Position numbers and translations under genes: made by a program. DNA of 64,000 nt, taken from Isoetes taiwanensis. Its lineage: Eukaryota > Streptophyta > Lycopodiopsida > Isoetales > Isoetaceae. The stretch lies in contig JAJEKV010000103.1 in the NCBI GenBank assembly GCA_021234155.1, positions 374,001 through 438,000 of the forward strand, written 5' to 3'. The stretch's first letter is position 1; every line of letters begins with the position of its first letter. The notes under the pieces were generated by a model. That model was not told where the DNA came from. It saw nothing but the letters and a program-made list of their open reading frames with translations, and made no database searches. This document shows, in pieces, positions 1 through 11,383 of the stretch.

Positions 1-81
1 GAATCATACGCCACCCCTGTAACCCCCGCCGGGTCGCATCGCTCTGTTAAGTCTCCGATCGCATCCGTAAAAACAACATCA

Positions 82-1460
82 TTAGTAATAAGAAAGGCAA
101 CCGCCTATCACTGCCTTGGCTTCTAATTCTTTAAGCCCATCAGGAATTAACCTATGTTTTAAGCCTAGAATACCTCGGAATTCATGGGTCCTCCGCTCCT
201 CTAATATCCGCCTCTGTTCTGGTTTATTTGCTCCAAAGATAGGTCTTACCGATGCATCGCATTTGAACTCGGGCGAAATTGTTTGTGCCCGTGTTCTCCT
301 TCTGTTTTCTTCCGGGCCAGAAGTGGATCGGGATAAGCCAATGTCATGCAAAACTAGATTTAGGGTTTCCCTCAATCTTTCCTCGCGACAAACCAGCTTT
401 TGAATGATTGAACTTGCATTTGATGTGACAGATTTCAAAGGTGGGTTTCATCATGTGTTTCTCTCCGTCCCCATTCCGCTCATCCTTAATGTAATTTTTC
501 TGTGTGTCACTTTCACCCTGTCAATTAAACAGTAAAGATTGAAGAGTGAAGATTTATATTAAACATATAAAATGATTACATAAGGTTACATTTCAGATTA
601 TATACACTTGTTTTCATTCCTGTGGGTCTATCAAAAGAGATCCGGGTCCAGCTCCTCCTCGTCATCTTCTATGATCACCGGATCCGGTGGCCACCGGTCA
701 GCTTCCCAAATTTATTTGCTCCCATTCGAGGGAAAGCAAAAACCATAATGGTGGAGTGTTACCAAACAGAATAGCGGCTTCTCCATGTCCATCCCGCAAG
801 GCCTTGTGATGATAGTACATATCCCCTGAAGTGAAGGAATTGGTCCTCCAGAAACAACCTATCATAACAAAAAGAGGAACCTGTTTAGCGTAAAAGGCTT
901 GGTAGCCATTAAGCGTAAAAGGTCTCAACCTTTGCGCATCCCCGGTCAATAGTATGAGGAACGGGCCAAAGATGCCGGTGTGTAAAAAATTCGGTGGAGG
1001 CGAGTAAGTTGAGAGGTCCGGGAGCCGTGGTGTACAATTCAACCTCCGGTGAGAGTTTTCAAAGCATTTACATTGGTCATATTCTCATCCGTGAATAGAG
1101 TAATTTCAGATCCCGAAAGCATGTCCATCCATTCTCGCATGGCTGAAAATCGGACAGCACGCCTAGGTATTATGGGCTCTTCTTCTCTGGTCACATTGTC
1201 CCATTCCTAAGACTCCATCGCTTTGCAAAGATCCAAGAGGTGAAGTTGGCCATGTTCTGCTGTAGTAGCCGAAGAAGCTGTAAAACTAAACTTCCCCACC
1301 CACCAGAAAAAAGTAAATCAGAACCGCTTCCCAAGGACTCGCTTTGTAAACCGCCGCTCCCAACCGGGCCAGAATAAATCAGTAAACTCGGTCGGGAGCA
1401 AGAAGAATGGCATCTCGGGCCTTTTGGGTTGCCCGAGGTCATTAATTTTCGCCATCCCAT
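82..1460 (-). pseudogene. Unknown leftward gene of element A, interrupted reading frame
   Basis: I do not recognise the product. The start is probably the ATG near 1457, whose counterpart in copy A' is at 27779-27781; both begin with MAKINDLGQPKRP in one frame. Pieces then continue in changing frames: a stretch with SAMREWMDMLSGSEI near 1090-1160, one with ELYTTAPGPLNLL near 1000-1045, and a final piece at 82-438 containing NKPEQRRILEERRTHEF. The matching gene in A' is broken at different points, mostly beside CAG/CTG triplets. The gene may therefore be intact in reality and damaged in the assembly. It lies downstream of the transposase-type gene on the same strand, so it may be a second gene of the element. 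Confidence 0.4.
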
Positions 1461-1589
1461 AATGATTTTCGCGTACGGCTGTCAGCCAAAGGATGATGAG
1501 AGGAATTGATGGGACCGAGAGATTTAAGGAAAAGGAAAGTATTTCAAGAAAAGCTGTTCAGAAGGATCTATCTGTGTCGGGAGAAGAGA

Positions 1590-1690
1590 CAGAAAGTGAA
1601 ACACGTGGTGAAACATGTAGTGAAACACATGTGTCACCACATGTGGTGAAACATGTGGTGAAACATGTGGTGAACCTGGGGCATGTTACA
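1590..1690. repeat. GTGGTGAAACAT short tandem/inverted repeats
   Basis: Short units of the type GTGGTGAAACAT recur about six times, with the palindromic core CCACATGTGG inside. The same block is at about 27910-28005 in copy A'. The motif also appears, inverted, as TTCACCACA units at 2150-2690. It behaves as the private motif of this element. Confidence 0.7.
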
Positions 1691-1951
1691 TCAGGGACAT
1701 CAAAATACAATTATATATTACATCAGAAGCAAACATATTACATTGAAACAAGGGACATCAAAATACAATTGAGCATGGAATTGAGTTTCTTATATTATTC
1801 CCAAACAAGGCAAGACACAACAACATATTCAAAATTTCTGAATCATTTCCTAACCTGTAAGAATGTGTTCAGCTATTCTTCATCGACATGCTATCTTCAT
1901 CGATAAAACCTCGGGCAAGTTTTCTAGAATCTTTTCCTCATCCGGCTGGGT

Positions 1952-3163
1952 CTAGCACTGTAGAAACGCTTCGAAAGCACCTTTCTTGATCTGCTGCATG
2001 GGAACTCGAATAGCACAAATTTGAGTAGAGAATACAAGTGACTTTGGCTCGTTTGTCAACAACTCATACATCACCTTTGACCGAGGCTTCTTTCTATAGT
2101 AAATGCCCTCCACAACGGTTTCACCTCTCATAAACAAGTTTCCGTTCTGCTTATTCACCTCCTTATTCACCACACTAGGCACCACAACACATATATTACA
2201 TAATTTATTGTACACCATATTTTTCACCACACTAGGCACCACATAGCATATATTACGGACATTCATCTTACATCTCGTTATTCACCACACTAGGCACCAC
2301 ATAGAATATATTACAAAGATTCATTTTACACCATATTTTTCACCACACTAGGCACCACACTAGGCACCACACCGGCACCACACTAGGCACCACACTAGAC
2401 ACCACACTAGGCACCACACCATGTTATTCACCACACTAGGGACCACATAGCATATATTACAAAGCATTTATTTTACACCATGTTATTCACCACACTAGGC
2501 ACCACATAGCATATATTACAAAGATGTATTTTACACCATGTTATTCACCACACTAGGCACCACAAAGCATATATTGACAAAGATTTATTTCACACCACGT
2601 GCCTCATCACAAAGAACCACATATCACAAGCAATCACTAACCACATACCACATACCACATTAACAATAAAAATGTGGTGAAGATGAAGAAATGAAATAAC
2701 CTCGCGGATTCTTCCGATAGTGAGTGGCATGATCCTCTCTACATTTCGCTCCAATCTTCTCGAACTTAACATCCTTTGCATTTGGAGAGACCCTCTGCTT
2801 TTCGGTCCAAAATTGCTGCACAAGTTCTATGACAGAATTGGGAATTGCATCTGCTCTTCTAACTCTTTTGTACAAAACCCATTTCCCCCCTTTGCAATCT
2901 ATCTCTTCCCTCTTCAATTTTGCTTTGGTAAGATTCCTAGGATGAACACCCAAATAGTTTACCAAAACCCCGAAAGCACCGACGGGATTAGCACTTTCGG
3001 TATTAATGCTTCCTCTTCTGACCATAGCAAGGCAACTACTCTTGGTCGCTAAACCGCCATTGCTGTTAGACTTCTTCACAAGTTGAATGGAAGCCCTGAG
3101 GTTGCTGACCACAATGCTCTTGGCTTGCAAATCTTTCAGCTCTTCGCCAAGTACGCTGTCCAT
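1952..3163 (-). pseudogene. Transposase-type gene of element A, deleted copy
   Basis: The piece at 2660-3163 contains VQQFWTEKQRVSPNAKDV. A closely similar motif, VLKFWTENTRVSPYKKDV, occurs in element D at 41590-41660, so this is a shared domain. I recall this pattern from uncharacterised eukaryotic transposon proteins. After an intron filled with CACCACACTAGG repeats (2150-2690), the frame resumes at 1952-2150 with FMRGETVVEG and YYRKKPRSKVMYELL. The middle of the gene, which copy A' keeps at 28500-29600 (ENY-, HGKG-type motifs), is missing here. Transcription is leftward, downstream of the ParB-like exons. With its core gone, this copy should not encode an active enzyme. Confidence 0.55.
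2150..2690. repeat. TTCACCACACTAGGCACCAC intronic satellite
   Basis: Tandem units of about 55-60 bp combine TTCACCACACTAGGCACCAC with CATATATTACAAAG-type A/T-rich spacers, and shorter CACCACACTAGG units occur within. About eight to ten units are visible. The array sits between coding pieces of the leftward transposase-type gene, so it appears intronic. The same array is at 30130-30720 in copy A'. Confidence 0.8.
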
Positions 3164-3895
3164 TGTGTCATCCTGCAGATAATCTAGTAAAACCTCTTTC
3201 TTATCATTTGTTAGACAAGCCTTTAGTGGTGCTATGAAATGAAGATAACAATTTTAATACCATCCGACGCCTAGTAGAGGCCGTTACAGTGGATCCTCCC
3301 TCTCCGCTGATGCAATTTTTGCTAATTCTTCTTTAGCTTCCCTTTGTCTTTTCCTTTGGCGCCTTTTATGATCCCGTTCTTGTTCTGGAGTTCTCTTTCT
3401 CTTACACATGTCTCGGGTTTGAGATTTTTAAGCATTTGCTTCCAAATTAAATGATTGAAGGTATGAACCGGATTGATCCACAACCAGATTAAGCGCCATA
3501 GCCGTGTGCTTCAGGAAAGGCGCGGGTGGGTCGTGGGTTTAGAAATCGGTTCGGTGGAGATTGGAATGGGACGGGTGGCGTAGGAAATTGGAATGGGACG
3601 GGTGGCGTAGGAATTGGGTTGTTGCAGTTCAAGAAATGATTGAATCCGGGCATTACATGCACTAGGCGCCAAACAAACATTTAAAATCGCACCACAAATT
3701 TGATATCTCCCACCACATTTTTAGGGGGGGACAGGGGGGACACCCAGGGTGTTCCACTACAACATGCTTTCACCCCATCCTTAAGTTCCTTAACCTTCAA
3801 GGTTGTGGTAGCCACCTCGACAAAATCCTGTACAGAAGTGCTGGTTAGGATCGCGACGGCGATTTTCCTGAACATAAAAATGAAAAATATACCTT

Positions 3896-5044
3896 CTAGG
3901 CGGATGACACTACAGTCGCTGTTGGCCCTTGTGGAGGACATCCGAATGCCTTGTGCTGGTTTCTTAGTTGTTGGATCTTTTCAATAAGTGGTTCTTTGTA
4001 TACTGTTTCTGCGATTACGTCGTTGCACTGTATAGAAATCTGAATGTATTCCTTGTTGGAGAGGTTCCCATTTAACACACGATTTCTTCTTTTTGCATAT
4101 GCTTTCGCAAATTCCAGCCTTTGTTCAACATTACCCATGTAAGTGCATAGAAACTGTGCAGCAAAGATGCTATGATTACCAGAAATAATAAAGAATTTTT
4201 TGTTCAATAGTTCTTCAGGGCGGAACCAAATGATTAATTTCCTGCATGGACAGTACATTAATATAAAACCAATAATACAAGTGAGAAATGAATATGATAT
4301 AACTGACCTTGTTATTGGGTCGAATGGAACGATATCGGCAAGCGTGAGAACCTCCGTTGGGTATTTTTTGAAGCTCTTTATCAGGGTCTGGACATGGTCA
4401 TTCGAGCGAACTCTATGTGTCATATTTGCGGGAGCTGTCTCACAATCGAAGATACTGACCTTCTGGAACTAGTTCACACCCATTGGATAATACCCTTTGA
4501 ACTCTTCGAGTTTAGAGGCTGTCTCCTGAGCAAGTTTCTTTTCTTCATCTGTATTAAACTTCAATTCTTCGGGCATTCGCGCAGCAGTTGGCCAGGTCAA
4601 CATACAGCTATTAGCTGTTGGTATGGTGGACGAGGTAGGAGTAGAAGATGTCGAAGGCTGCGCAATGTCATCCTTGTTCAGCTTTGAAAGCTTGATTTTG
4701 AATGTCCTTATCTTCTTTGCTGGCTGTACTTCTATTGCCTCAGAGTCTCTAGGGGAAGGTGGCATAAGCATGACGGGAGCTGAAGGGTCGACAACGGCAG
4801 AACACCCAATATTTGCAGAGGGGATAACCTCCATGGAGAGTACAGTTTCCTTTGGAGTGGATGGTTCGCCTATAGCCGCCAGAGGGGCCACGGATCTCTT
4901 CTTGGCAACAGCTCTCAGCCAGTTGGTGTCCATTCGAGAAGGCAGCTTGTTGTCCTTAGTAGCCTTCAAAGCAGCAGAAGGATTATGTCTTAATTTTGGG
5001 ATAAATTTTATATTGCACTTTTTTAGTAACTTTGTTAAATTCAC
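3896..5044 (-). CDS. ParB-like domain protein of element A
   Basis: Two pieces lie in the same frame. The N-terminal piece (4469-5044) is low in complexity, with Ser/Pro/Thr runs and a basic stretch. The second (3896-4423) contains RSNDHVQTLIKSFKKYP, then PFDPITR, then FFIISGNHSIFAAQ. That is the ParB/Srx-fold pattern of an R-x-N-x-x-HV helix followed by a G-x-H-x-x-x-A motif. A 66-nt intron with GT/AG ends on the minus strand fits at 4242-4307; it is in phase and stop-free, so the frame also reads through unspliced. A TAG at 4469-4471 separates the pieces in frame and is shared by copy A'. It may be an old lesion, a readthrough site or an unrecognised intron. The nuclease or CTPase activity of such domains varies, so biochemical function is not claimed. 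Confidence 0.6.
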
Positions 5045-5210
5045 TTTTTTAGTAACTTATTTGCCCTTAGACTAGAATAGACGTTAACATATAATCATAC
5101 GCGGGAATATAAATTCACACCTTAACTTCAAATTACAAAATCATATATCATGGAACTCAAGTAGTACACAACTTTTATTAACTGTAGAAAAGATACATAG
5201 TAACTGTTTT

Positions 5211-8178
5211 TCATTTTTCCACTAGCATCCCCAAGGATATGAGAACCTTATTCCTTACATCCTGAGGTATTGTAACTCTCGCTGTTTTACTAGGAATAGT
5301 TTTTGGAGTCCACGAGTACAATACGGTTTCAATGTCTAGCCAAAGATCAGGATCACTTGGATTTCTCCTCCACCTCTTTGTCCAACAATCTGAATATCTT
5401 TCTTTATCTAAGTGACATTACTCAACCGATGTCTTGGACACCACCATTCCACGCCAAGACCTTATTGAAGTTAACATCACCTTCTTCTTTGCAAATATCC
5501 GAGATAGTGTATCCCAACCACACCGGATAGGTCTCTAAATCTATTTGGTTTTACTACTACAAATTGGTGGCACTCCACGTCGAGAGAAGGTTCATAACAA
5601 TCCATGCCTAAATATTTTGGCCTATCCTTCTTAGGACCAACATAGTGTTTATCGATTGAGGAGGAGCATATGCCTTCACAATGCTACTAATGGTACCATC
5701 ATCTTCACAAGACCAGCCTAATGTTTTCCACTTACTTTTAGGGAACCACCCTTCTAGCAAAATGTTTCGAGGATGTGTCTACCTCATCCAACAAGTTGAT
5801 CACCTTCTTCCAATAATCTATCAATGCACGATTAGTGTCATCTGAATTAGTTTGCCAATGCTTGATGTAGTCATTGATGCCATCCTTAGTCAAGCCCAAT
5901 TGCTTGACTTCTTCAGTTGGTTTTAGAGCTTTTGGTTGACCAGGAGGTATCATAGGCTTGCCATTTGCATCCCTCCACTAGCAAATTTTGCCCCACCTCT
6001 CCACTTCTCCTCCTCAAGGTCTCATTTTCCATTGCATGATTGGAATCCCTTCTCTCACCCAAAAAGTGAATTGAAGAGGTCTAGAATGACCTTCCATGTC
6101 GAGAGCATAACCATCCACAAAACTCTTCCAATCAGGCACTTCTTCTATGATAGATCCTATAGGAGATGGATTTGTACATCCATGAAATATTTCCAATAGC
6201 ACAGGAAAGTTGGTAACCGTCTCTGTCTCAATACATGACTATATTTTCCAAACAATGCATCCACATCCTCATGAGTATGTCCGGGCATTAGGAACCCCAA
6301 ATTGACTCTTTCAAAAATACCCACAAATTAGTAGTAGGATAGGAAAGAAAACATCCACCTATTCTTATTTTGACCAGCACAATTATCTAGTTGCAAGAGG
6401 AGCTTTTCAGATCGGATCTCGAGGTTTAGCACGAGATGTTGAAGCTCCAACATGTTCATTAGGTCCATTCCTCCTAAATTTTGCCTTGCTAAACTTTTCA
6501 ATACTATTAGGGGTTCCATCCAACAATGCACTATGTAGTGCCCGGCTAGTCAGAGGATCCTGTAGGTGACCATTGTAACCCTTCTCATAGTTTCTTAAAC
6601 ACCTCATGATACTCCCAATGTGAAAATCGACCATCACTCCACAACTCTAAACCGAAATGGCCATAATAGGTCTCAGATCGCCCATGCAATATTGCCCCTA
6701 TCATTGAAATCAGCAAAGGGTATGATCTTCCACATGACTTAGGAATGTACTTTGAATTGTGGAAGACAAGTCTTCATTGGTCCATTTTATCATGTATAAT
6801 ACATAGATAGTTATTAGGTTCCATTGCGGATAAGGTCCTCCACATCCAATAAGTTGATCTACATGATAGTTGATCTCGTCATATGGTCCTTCATATGTTC
6901 CCTTATCTTTGCCCTTAGACTTGGTTGCATGGTCTTATCTAGTGTCTCCTTCACAGCACATAAATTGCACTTGGCAAAGTTGTTTGAAGTTGCTATGGTC
7001 ACATGCTTGAAATGCTTATTCCATAGCCTACTAAAACCGGGCTGGGATATAGAGGCCACTCCAAGTTCCCAAGCAATGCATTTATTTCCTCTAATATGCT
7101 CTTACGGGTACAATGGGATGGCAATCTCTTTTCAACAATAACTCTACCACTGCTCATCCTTCTTACTCTTATGTGGCATGTTTTCTGCATTGAAATCCAC
7201 ATATCTTTCAAATATTTCCTTTGCACTATAGTTCTTGAGGTAGGCCTTACCCGGGCCGTGTTCCCATGCAATGCAATTTTACTACCATTTTCATGTCTCT
7301 TTTTGCCGGTTTGTGCCAAGAAGAGGTTGGAATTCCATGTATAGCCATCCATGCTTTTGAACATATCCACTTTCCATTCAATGGGAATCTTTTTCTTCTT
7401 TGATCTTTCATCCCGAATTGCATAGCCAAATATGGTGTACATGAAATTCCTCCCCGCTATCACACTTATGTTCCCGATATGTAGCTCTTGCTCCCACCAA
7501 CTCCTCTATTGTGAACATTCTAACACAAGAAGCCCAACAACATTCACCTCCTCTAACCTTCATCATAGCTTCAGAGAACAATCATAATCGACTTGCATCT
7601 TTTGGTGGGATAATGTTTGAAAGTTGGAAGTGGCCTCTTGCTACAATTGTGTGAACACTTGTTGACAATGGTTCTACATCTATAGGAAACGTGTAGTTCC
7701 CCCTCAGGTTGAATCTTGTCCCTAGGCCATGCAACAATAGTTGGAACCTCTAGTTGCTTCACACAAGCTAGGCATTCTTGTTTGCACGAACCCTTTTCCT
7801 TCCAATTGTCATATAATTTTGAGATTGCCACACCTAACCCGTCCTCCCCCTAATCTTTCATCATTCATTTGCATTGATAGGATCTGCTAGAACAATAATC
7901 CCTTCTCCCTCATTTGCCTCTCATTTGCATGCATGCAGGATCTTGACCTTCTTGTTTTCCAATCGACCAGTATAAAGTACAATTTCCTTTCCTTTGGCAT
8001 CATCCTTTTCATTTGAGGTCTTTTCCTTTCCTTTGCCATCATCTTTGTCATCTTCATCCTTTTCATTTCTGGTCTTTTCCTTTCTTTTCCCATCATCTTT
8101 GTCATCTTCATTAGTTGGGGATTTTTCCTTGCCTTGATCACCATCATTGGGGGCCTTGGGGGATTTAGCATTTTGCAT
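5211..8178 (-). pseudogene. DUF7869-type putative transposase gene (element E)
   Basis: Leftward coding pieces can be ordered. A Lys/Glu/Asp-rich N-terminus lies at 7921-8178 and a Cys-rich segment with VAWPRDKI at 7571-7831. A segment at 6859-7059 has KHFKHVTI and AKCNLC. LQLDNCAGQNKNRW lies at 6340-6400 and GHTHEDVDALFG near 6250-6290. VPDWKSFVDGY lies near 6115-6145. A C-terminal tail ends at a TGA at 5211. The D in LDNC and the H/D of GHTH-x-x-D are the conserved core I associate with DUF7869, thought to be an RNase H-like transposase; that assignment is from memory. The same order is seen in element C (47715-48853) and element D (36728-39255). Several frame changes separate the pieces. 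Some will be introns and others real or technical breaks. Confidence 0.65.
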
Positions 8179-8214
8179 GCCATTGACCTAAAATGCATAA
8201 AAACCTATAGTAAG

Positions 8215-8545
8215 TTAGCATATCCAAATAACATCTCCCTAACATGTTCTTAAATGAAAGTTAACTTTAATAATAACCTTAATAACCTATAATAACTTAA
8301 TCTATAATAATAATAAGTGAACCTATAATATATTAACTTATAATAACCTTAAATGTTGTAACCTTAGAAACAACTTCTAAATTCAAATTCATAAACTTTT
8401 AAACTTATAACCTTATTTATGAACTTAAAAATATTAACCTTAACTTATAAACCTTAAAACTATTAACCTTAAAACTATTAACCTTAAATCTATTAACCTT
8501 AAAACTATTAACCTTATAAATCTTATAACTTATAACCCTTGTAAT
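8215..8545. repeat. A/T-rich AACCTTAAAACTATT repeat tract
   Basis: Units such as TTAACCTTAAAACTA and ATAACCTTAATAACC recur many times. The tract lies upstream of the leftward DUF7869 gene. No coding potential is visible. Confidence 0.7.
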
Positions 8546-8569
8546 AAATTTTCGCGGCAGTTATTATGG

Positions 8570-9240
8570 CGCGGTACGAATTTTTTAAAGCAGTTATTAT
8601 TTCCAGTTTACAATCCCTTTCCAACTTTTCGATCTCTCTTTCCGATCCAACTTTCCAACTTTCTGTCTCTCTTTCGATCTTCTCTTCTTAAAATGTCGGC
8701 TTTTAAAACTTTCGAGCATCTCTGCATGCAATCGGCTTTTCGGGCGCTTTTCTCGACTTCAATCTCGTTTGCTTCAATCTAAATGCCTTCTCTGCTTCTC
8801 TTCTATCCGCTTCTCGACTTTTCGGCTTCTATAAACTTCGGCTTTTACGCTTTTAAAACTTCGGCTTCTATATGCTTTTCGGCTTCTACAATCATCCCTT
8901 TAGGGTTTTCGGCTCAATACAAGGTTCTATACAAGGTTTGTAGGCTCTATACAAGGTTTTCTCGTTTTTTGGCTTTTCGCTCTCTACAATCTCTCGACTT
9001 TGAATAACTTTGGTTTTTGTGTTAAAGCTTCTACCAAGTATTGCTTTTTCTCCAAATTAGTTTTGCTATTGCTTTTCTCGGCTTCTTAAGGCTTCTCGAA
9101 TCACTTCTTAAGGTTTCTCGGGTTAGTATTTACTGTTATTTACATAAAGTAGTTATTTTCCATAAAGCATGTTATTTACTTTTACATGCATCAGTCCTAA
9201 AGTGCCCTACCTTGAATTATCTGTGATCTTGCCGATTCCT
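8570..9240. other. Pyrimidine-rich TTCGGCTTCTA motif region
   Basis: Between the A/T-rich tract and the 60-bp repeats, the top strand is rich in C and T. TTCGGCTT, TTTTCGGCTTCTA and TCTCGACTT recur roughly a dozen times (8690-9130). I find no supported gene. The longer open frames here reflect biased composition. Confidence 0.5.
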
Positions 9241-9245
9241 CTGCT

Positions 9246-9376
9246 CTTATTCTATTTCACTAGCTCTTCCTCTATCTGTTCTAATTAATGATCTAAAATA
9301 ATGAAGTTATTCTATTTCACTAGCTCTTCCTCTATTTCACTAGCTCTTCCTCTATCTGTTCTAAATATGTAGCATT
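9246..9376. repeat. 60-bp unit repeat, left block
   Basis: The unit starting ATGAAGTTATTCTATTTCAC and running through AGCTCTTCCTCTATCTG to GATCTAAAATA recurs here and again at 12062-12250. One exact unit length is 60 bp. A shorter internal duplication of TTTCACTAGCTCTTCCTCTA is also present. The 2.7 kb between the two blocks may be an insertion into a tandem array. Confidence 0.7.
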
Positions 9377-9693
9377 ATAACAGGGGGTTTTTTTTGTGAT
9401 TTTATACGCTTTTTGGCATGGTTTTTATATGATTTCATGGGCGTATTGCACGAGGCATACTAATTAGTATATCTAGAGTGCACACTGGATTCTCATATTT
9501 GAATGGCATTTTATCTATGGTTTTGCAATGGTTTTGCCTTGCATGTTTTTGTTCCTTAAAAACTTAATTAATTTAATTTTATGAAGGACATGCAAGCAAC
9601 GAGGCTTTCAACTTTAGGGTTAACTTTAGGGTTCGTGGAGAGGGGGATTTAGAGGAGAATACAGAGACCATTTCGTACAGTTTCCTCCTCGCT

Positions 9694-9897
9694 ATGGCTT
9701 CCACAGTTCGCGAGGATTATGAGCACGATGAGGCGAGCAGCGAGGTGGCAGTGGAGTTTAAATGTGGACATCTTGGTGTTGGAATTAATTTGGAAATTTT
9801 AGCTTCACAATTGCAGTCTGCAGAGGCTTTGGAATGCCGGGGTTGCAACAAGGCTCCAGTGGGGCAAATGAAAAAAAAGGCAAAGGGAAGGTATTGA
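9694..9897 (+). CDS. Small Cys/His-motif protein, probable frameshift
   Basis: The product is unrecognised. A 67-codon frame starts at an ATG in good plant context (CGCTATGGCTTCC). It carries FKCGHLGVG near residue 23 and ECRGCNKAP near residue 48, a possible Cys/His metal-binding arrangement. At a run of eight A residues (about 9870-9878) the frame ends shortly after in KGRY. In the next frame the sequence stays open as GKGKVLKKKGARCRNAGKLNA before a stop near 9942, giving about 82 codons. A one-base slip in the A-run is therefore likely, either in the genome or in the assembly. The following 1.4 kb (9945-11380) shows no supported coding sequence and may be 3' UTR or intron. Confidence 0.4.
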   Translation: MASTVREDYEHDEASSEVAVEFKCGHLGVGINLEILASQLQSAEALECRGCNKAPVGQMKKKAKGRY

Positions 9898-11383
9898 AGA
9901 AGAAAGGGGCCAGATGTCGGAATGCTGGCAAGCTAAATGCATGAGCAGTCTATGGATGATGTTGTAGGCAACGGACATGCTCGATCCCATTTCTTCTACA
10001 TCGGGCTGTAGAGATGGTTCAGTTTGCTTTTCCTTGAGAGGAAAGCTCTGTTATGTCTCGTTTTGAAACAAGGCCAGACGATTCTGGTGCTAGATATTCA
10101 GTTCAGTAATGCAAAATTTACTTGCCTTGAGCTACCTTCATAGTTATTTCTTTAAGGAATCGTTGCTTAGGGAAGCCCGGATTACCTCAGCACTGAGGAA
10201 ATTATTTCAAGAGGTTAGTAGTATATAAGATTCTCAATAGCTGCAGTTTCTGAATGTTTCTTTGAAGCATAATCTCCATCTTCATCTTACTTTTTCTTGG
10301 ATTGTCTATAGAAGCGTATCTAGTGTAATTTGATCCTGCGTTTGAAGATTTGATTGGTGTGAAGTTTTAGGCAGATTACAAAATGAAATGCCGTATGGTG
10401 TGAGGTGGAAGCATCAGATATGAATCGTGCATCTGATTCCAACGAGCTCATAAGATCCACCTTAGTTTACGGCATCACGTATTTTCTCTGAATCCATGTT
10501 TTTGCCATCAATGTTTTTCACATCTTTAATTGCTGTTTTCATTTGTGAAATAGACAGGAGGGACCTATTGCTGGCTTACCACTGCCTGCATCCTTAAAAT
10601 ATTAACAACCCCTACTACTGGATGGGGAGGTGGAAAAATGTCAGCAAACATTCCTGTTACGCAAAAAACATAGGAAAGTACCAGCTTTCAGAAACTAGAT
10701 CTGCTCTCATTTCTGGCGACCAGAGCTTCCAGTTCATGCAAGGAGGTTGCTGGTTCTAGTTCATGGGTTACAATACAAGTTCCGAAATGGCTAGGAGAGC
10801 AAACGAGTATGACTGATTATGTCTAAATGGCAAATTTGTACAGAATGTTAGAACTGTGTTTAAAATGGTGGCTTCTACAACTGCTGCTCTCAGTAAGTGA
10901 GTGAATAACTATATCTATATCTATATCAGGAAGAGACTGAAGCATTTCTTGTGGGAAGTACAAGGCTTTGTTTTCCAAACGGTATCCTTAGTATATATTG
11001 TCTAGGGTAACCAATTGTATCCAGTATATGGAATATGTAGCTTGAAGAAGGTAGGTATTAGTTATTGTGATTTGATTGTGATTTGACTTCCCGGGTGGTT
11101 CATTTTATAGGCAAAAAATTTACAGAAACAGAAATTTCCATGATGGTCGTCTTGTCATTGTTAGCATGTTTCTAAATTCTTAGTTTTGTCGCTGCACTTG
11201 TTTTTTTTCAGATTTGGTCTTGAACTAATGTTTTCTGTTTCTTAAATGTGTTATTATTTGTCTATTATCTATCATGGTATTATGTCACACTTAATATTAG
11301 GACTTCGAATGTAATGGCTTGTTTTTAGCTCTACTACCATTTTCTATTATGATTCATATGCATTAAGGAATCTCCATGCACAG

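Larger units (their letters stand above)
1..5046 (-). mobile_element. Large transposon, copy A (truncated by the window edge)
   Basis: This stretch matches about 26325-33050 in the same orientation and nearly base for base over long runs. All recognisable coding pieces read leftward: a ParB-like gene at 3896-5044, a transposase-type piece at 2660-3163, a piece at 1952-2150 and a downstream gene at 82-1460. Copy A lacks about 1.7 kb that copy A' has at 28475-30190, with the junction near 2140-2160. The two copies also differ by many small changes beside CAG/CTG triplets. The left limit is unknown because the window begins inside the element. Confidence 0.75.

Noticed and set aside
2720-3052. 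Rightward frame over the element A transposase exon
   Set aside because: Antisense shadow of the leftward FWTE-type coding sequence.
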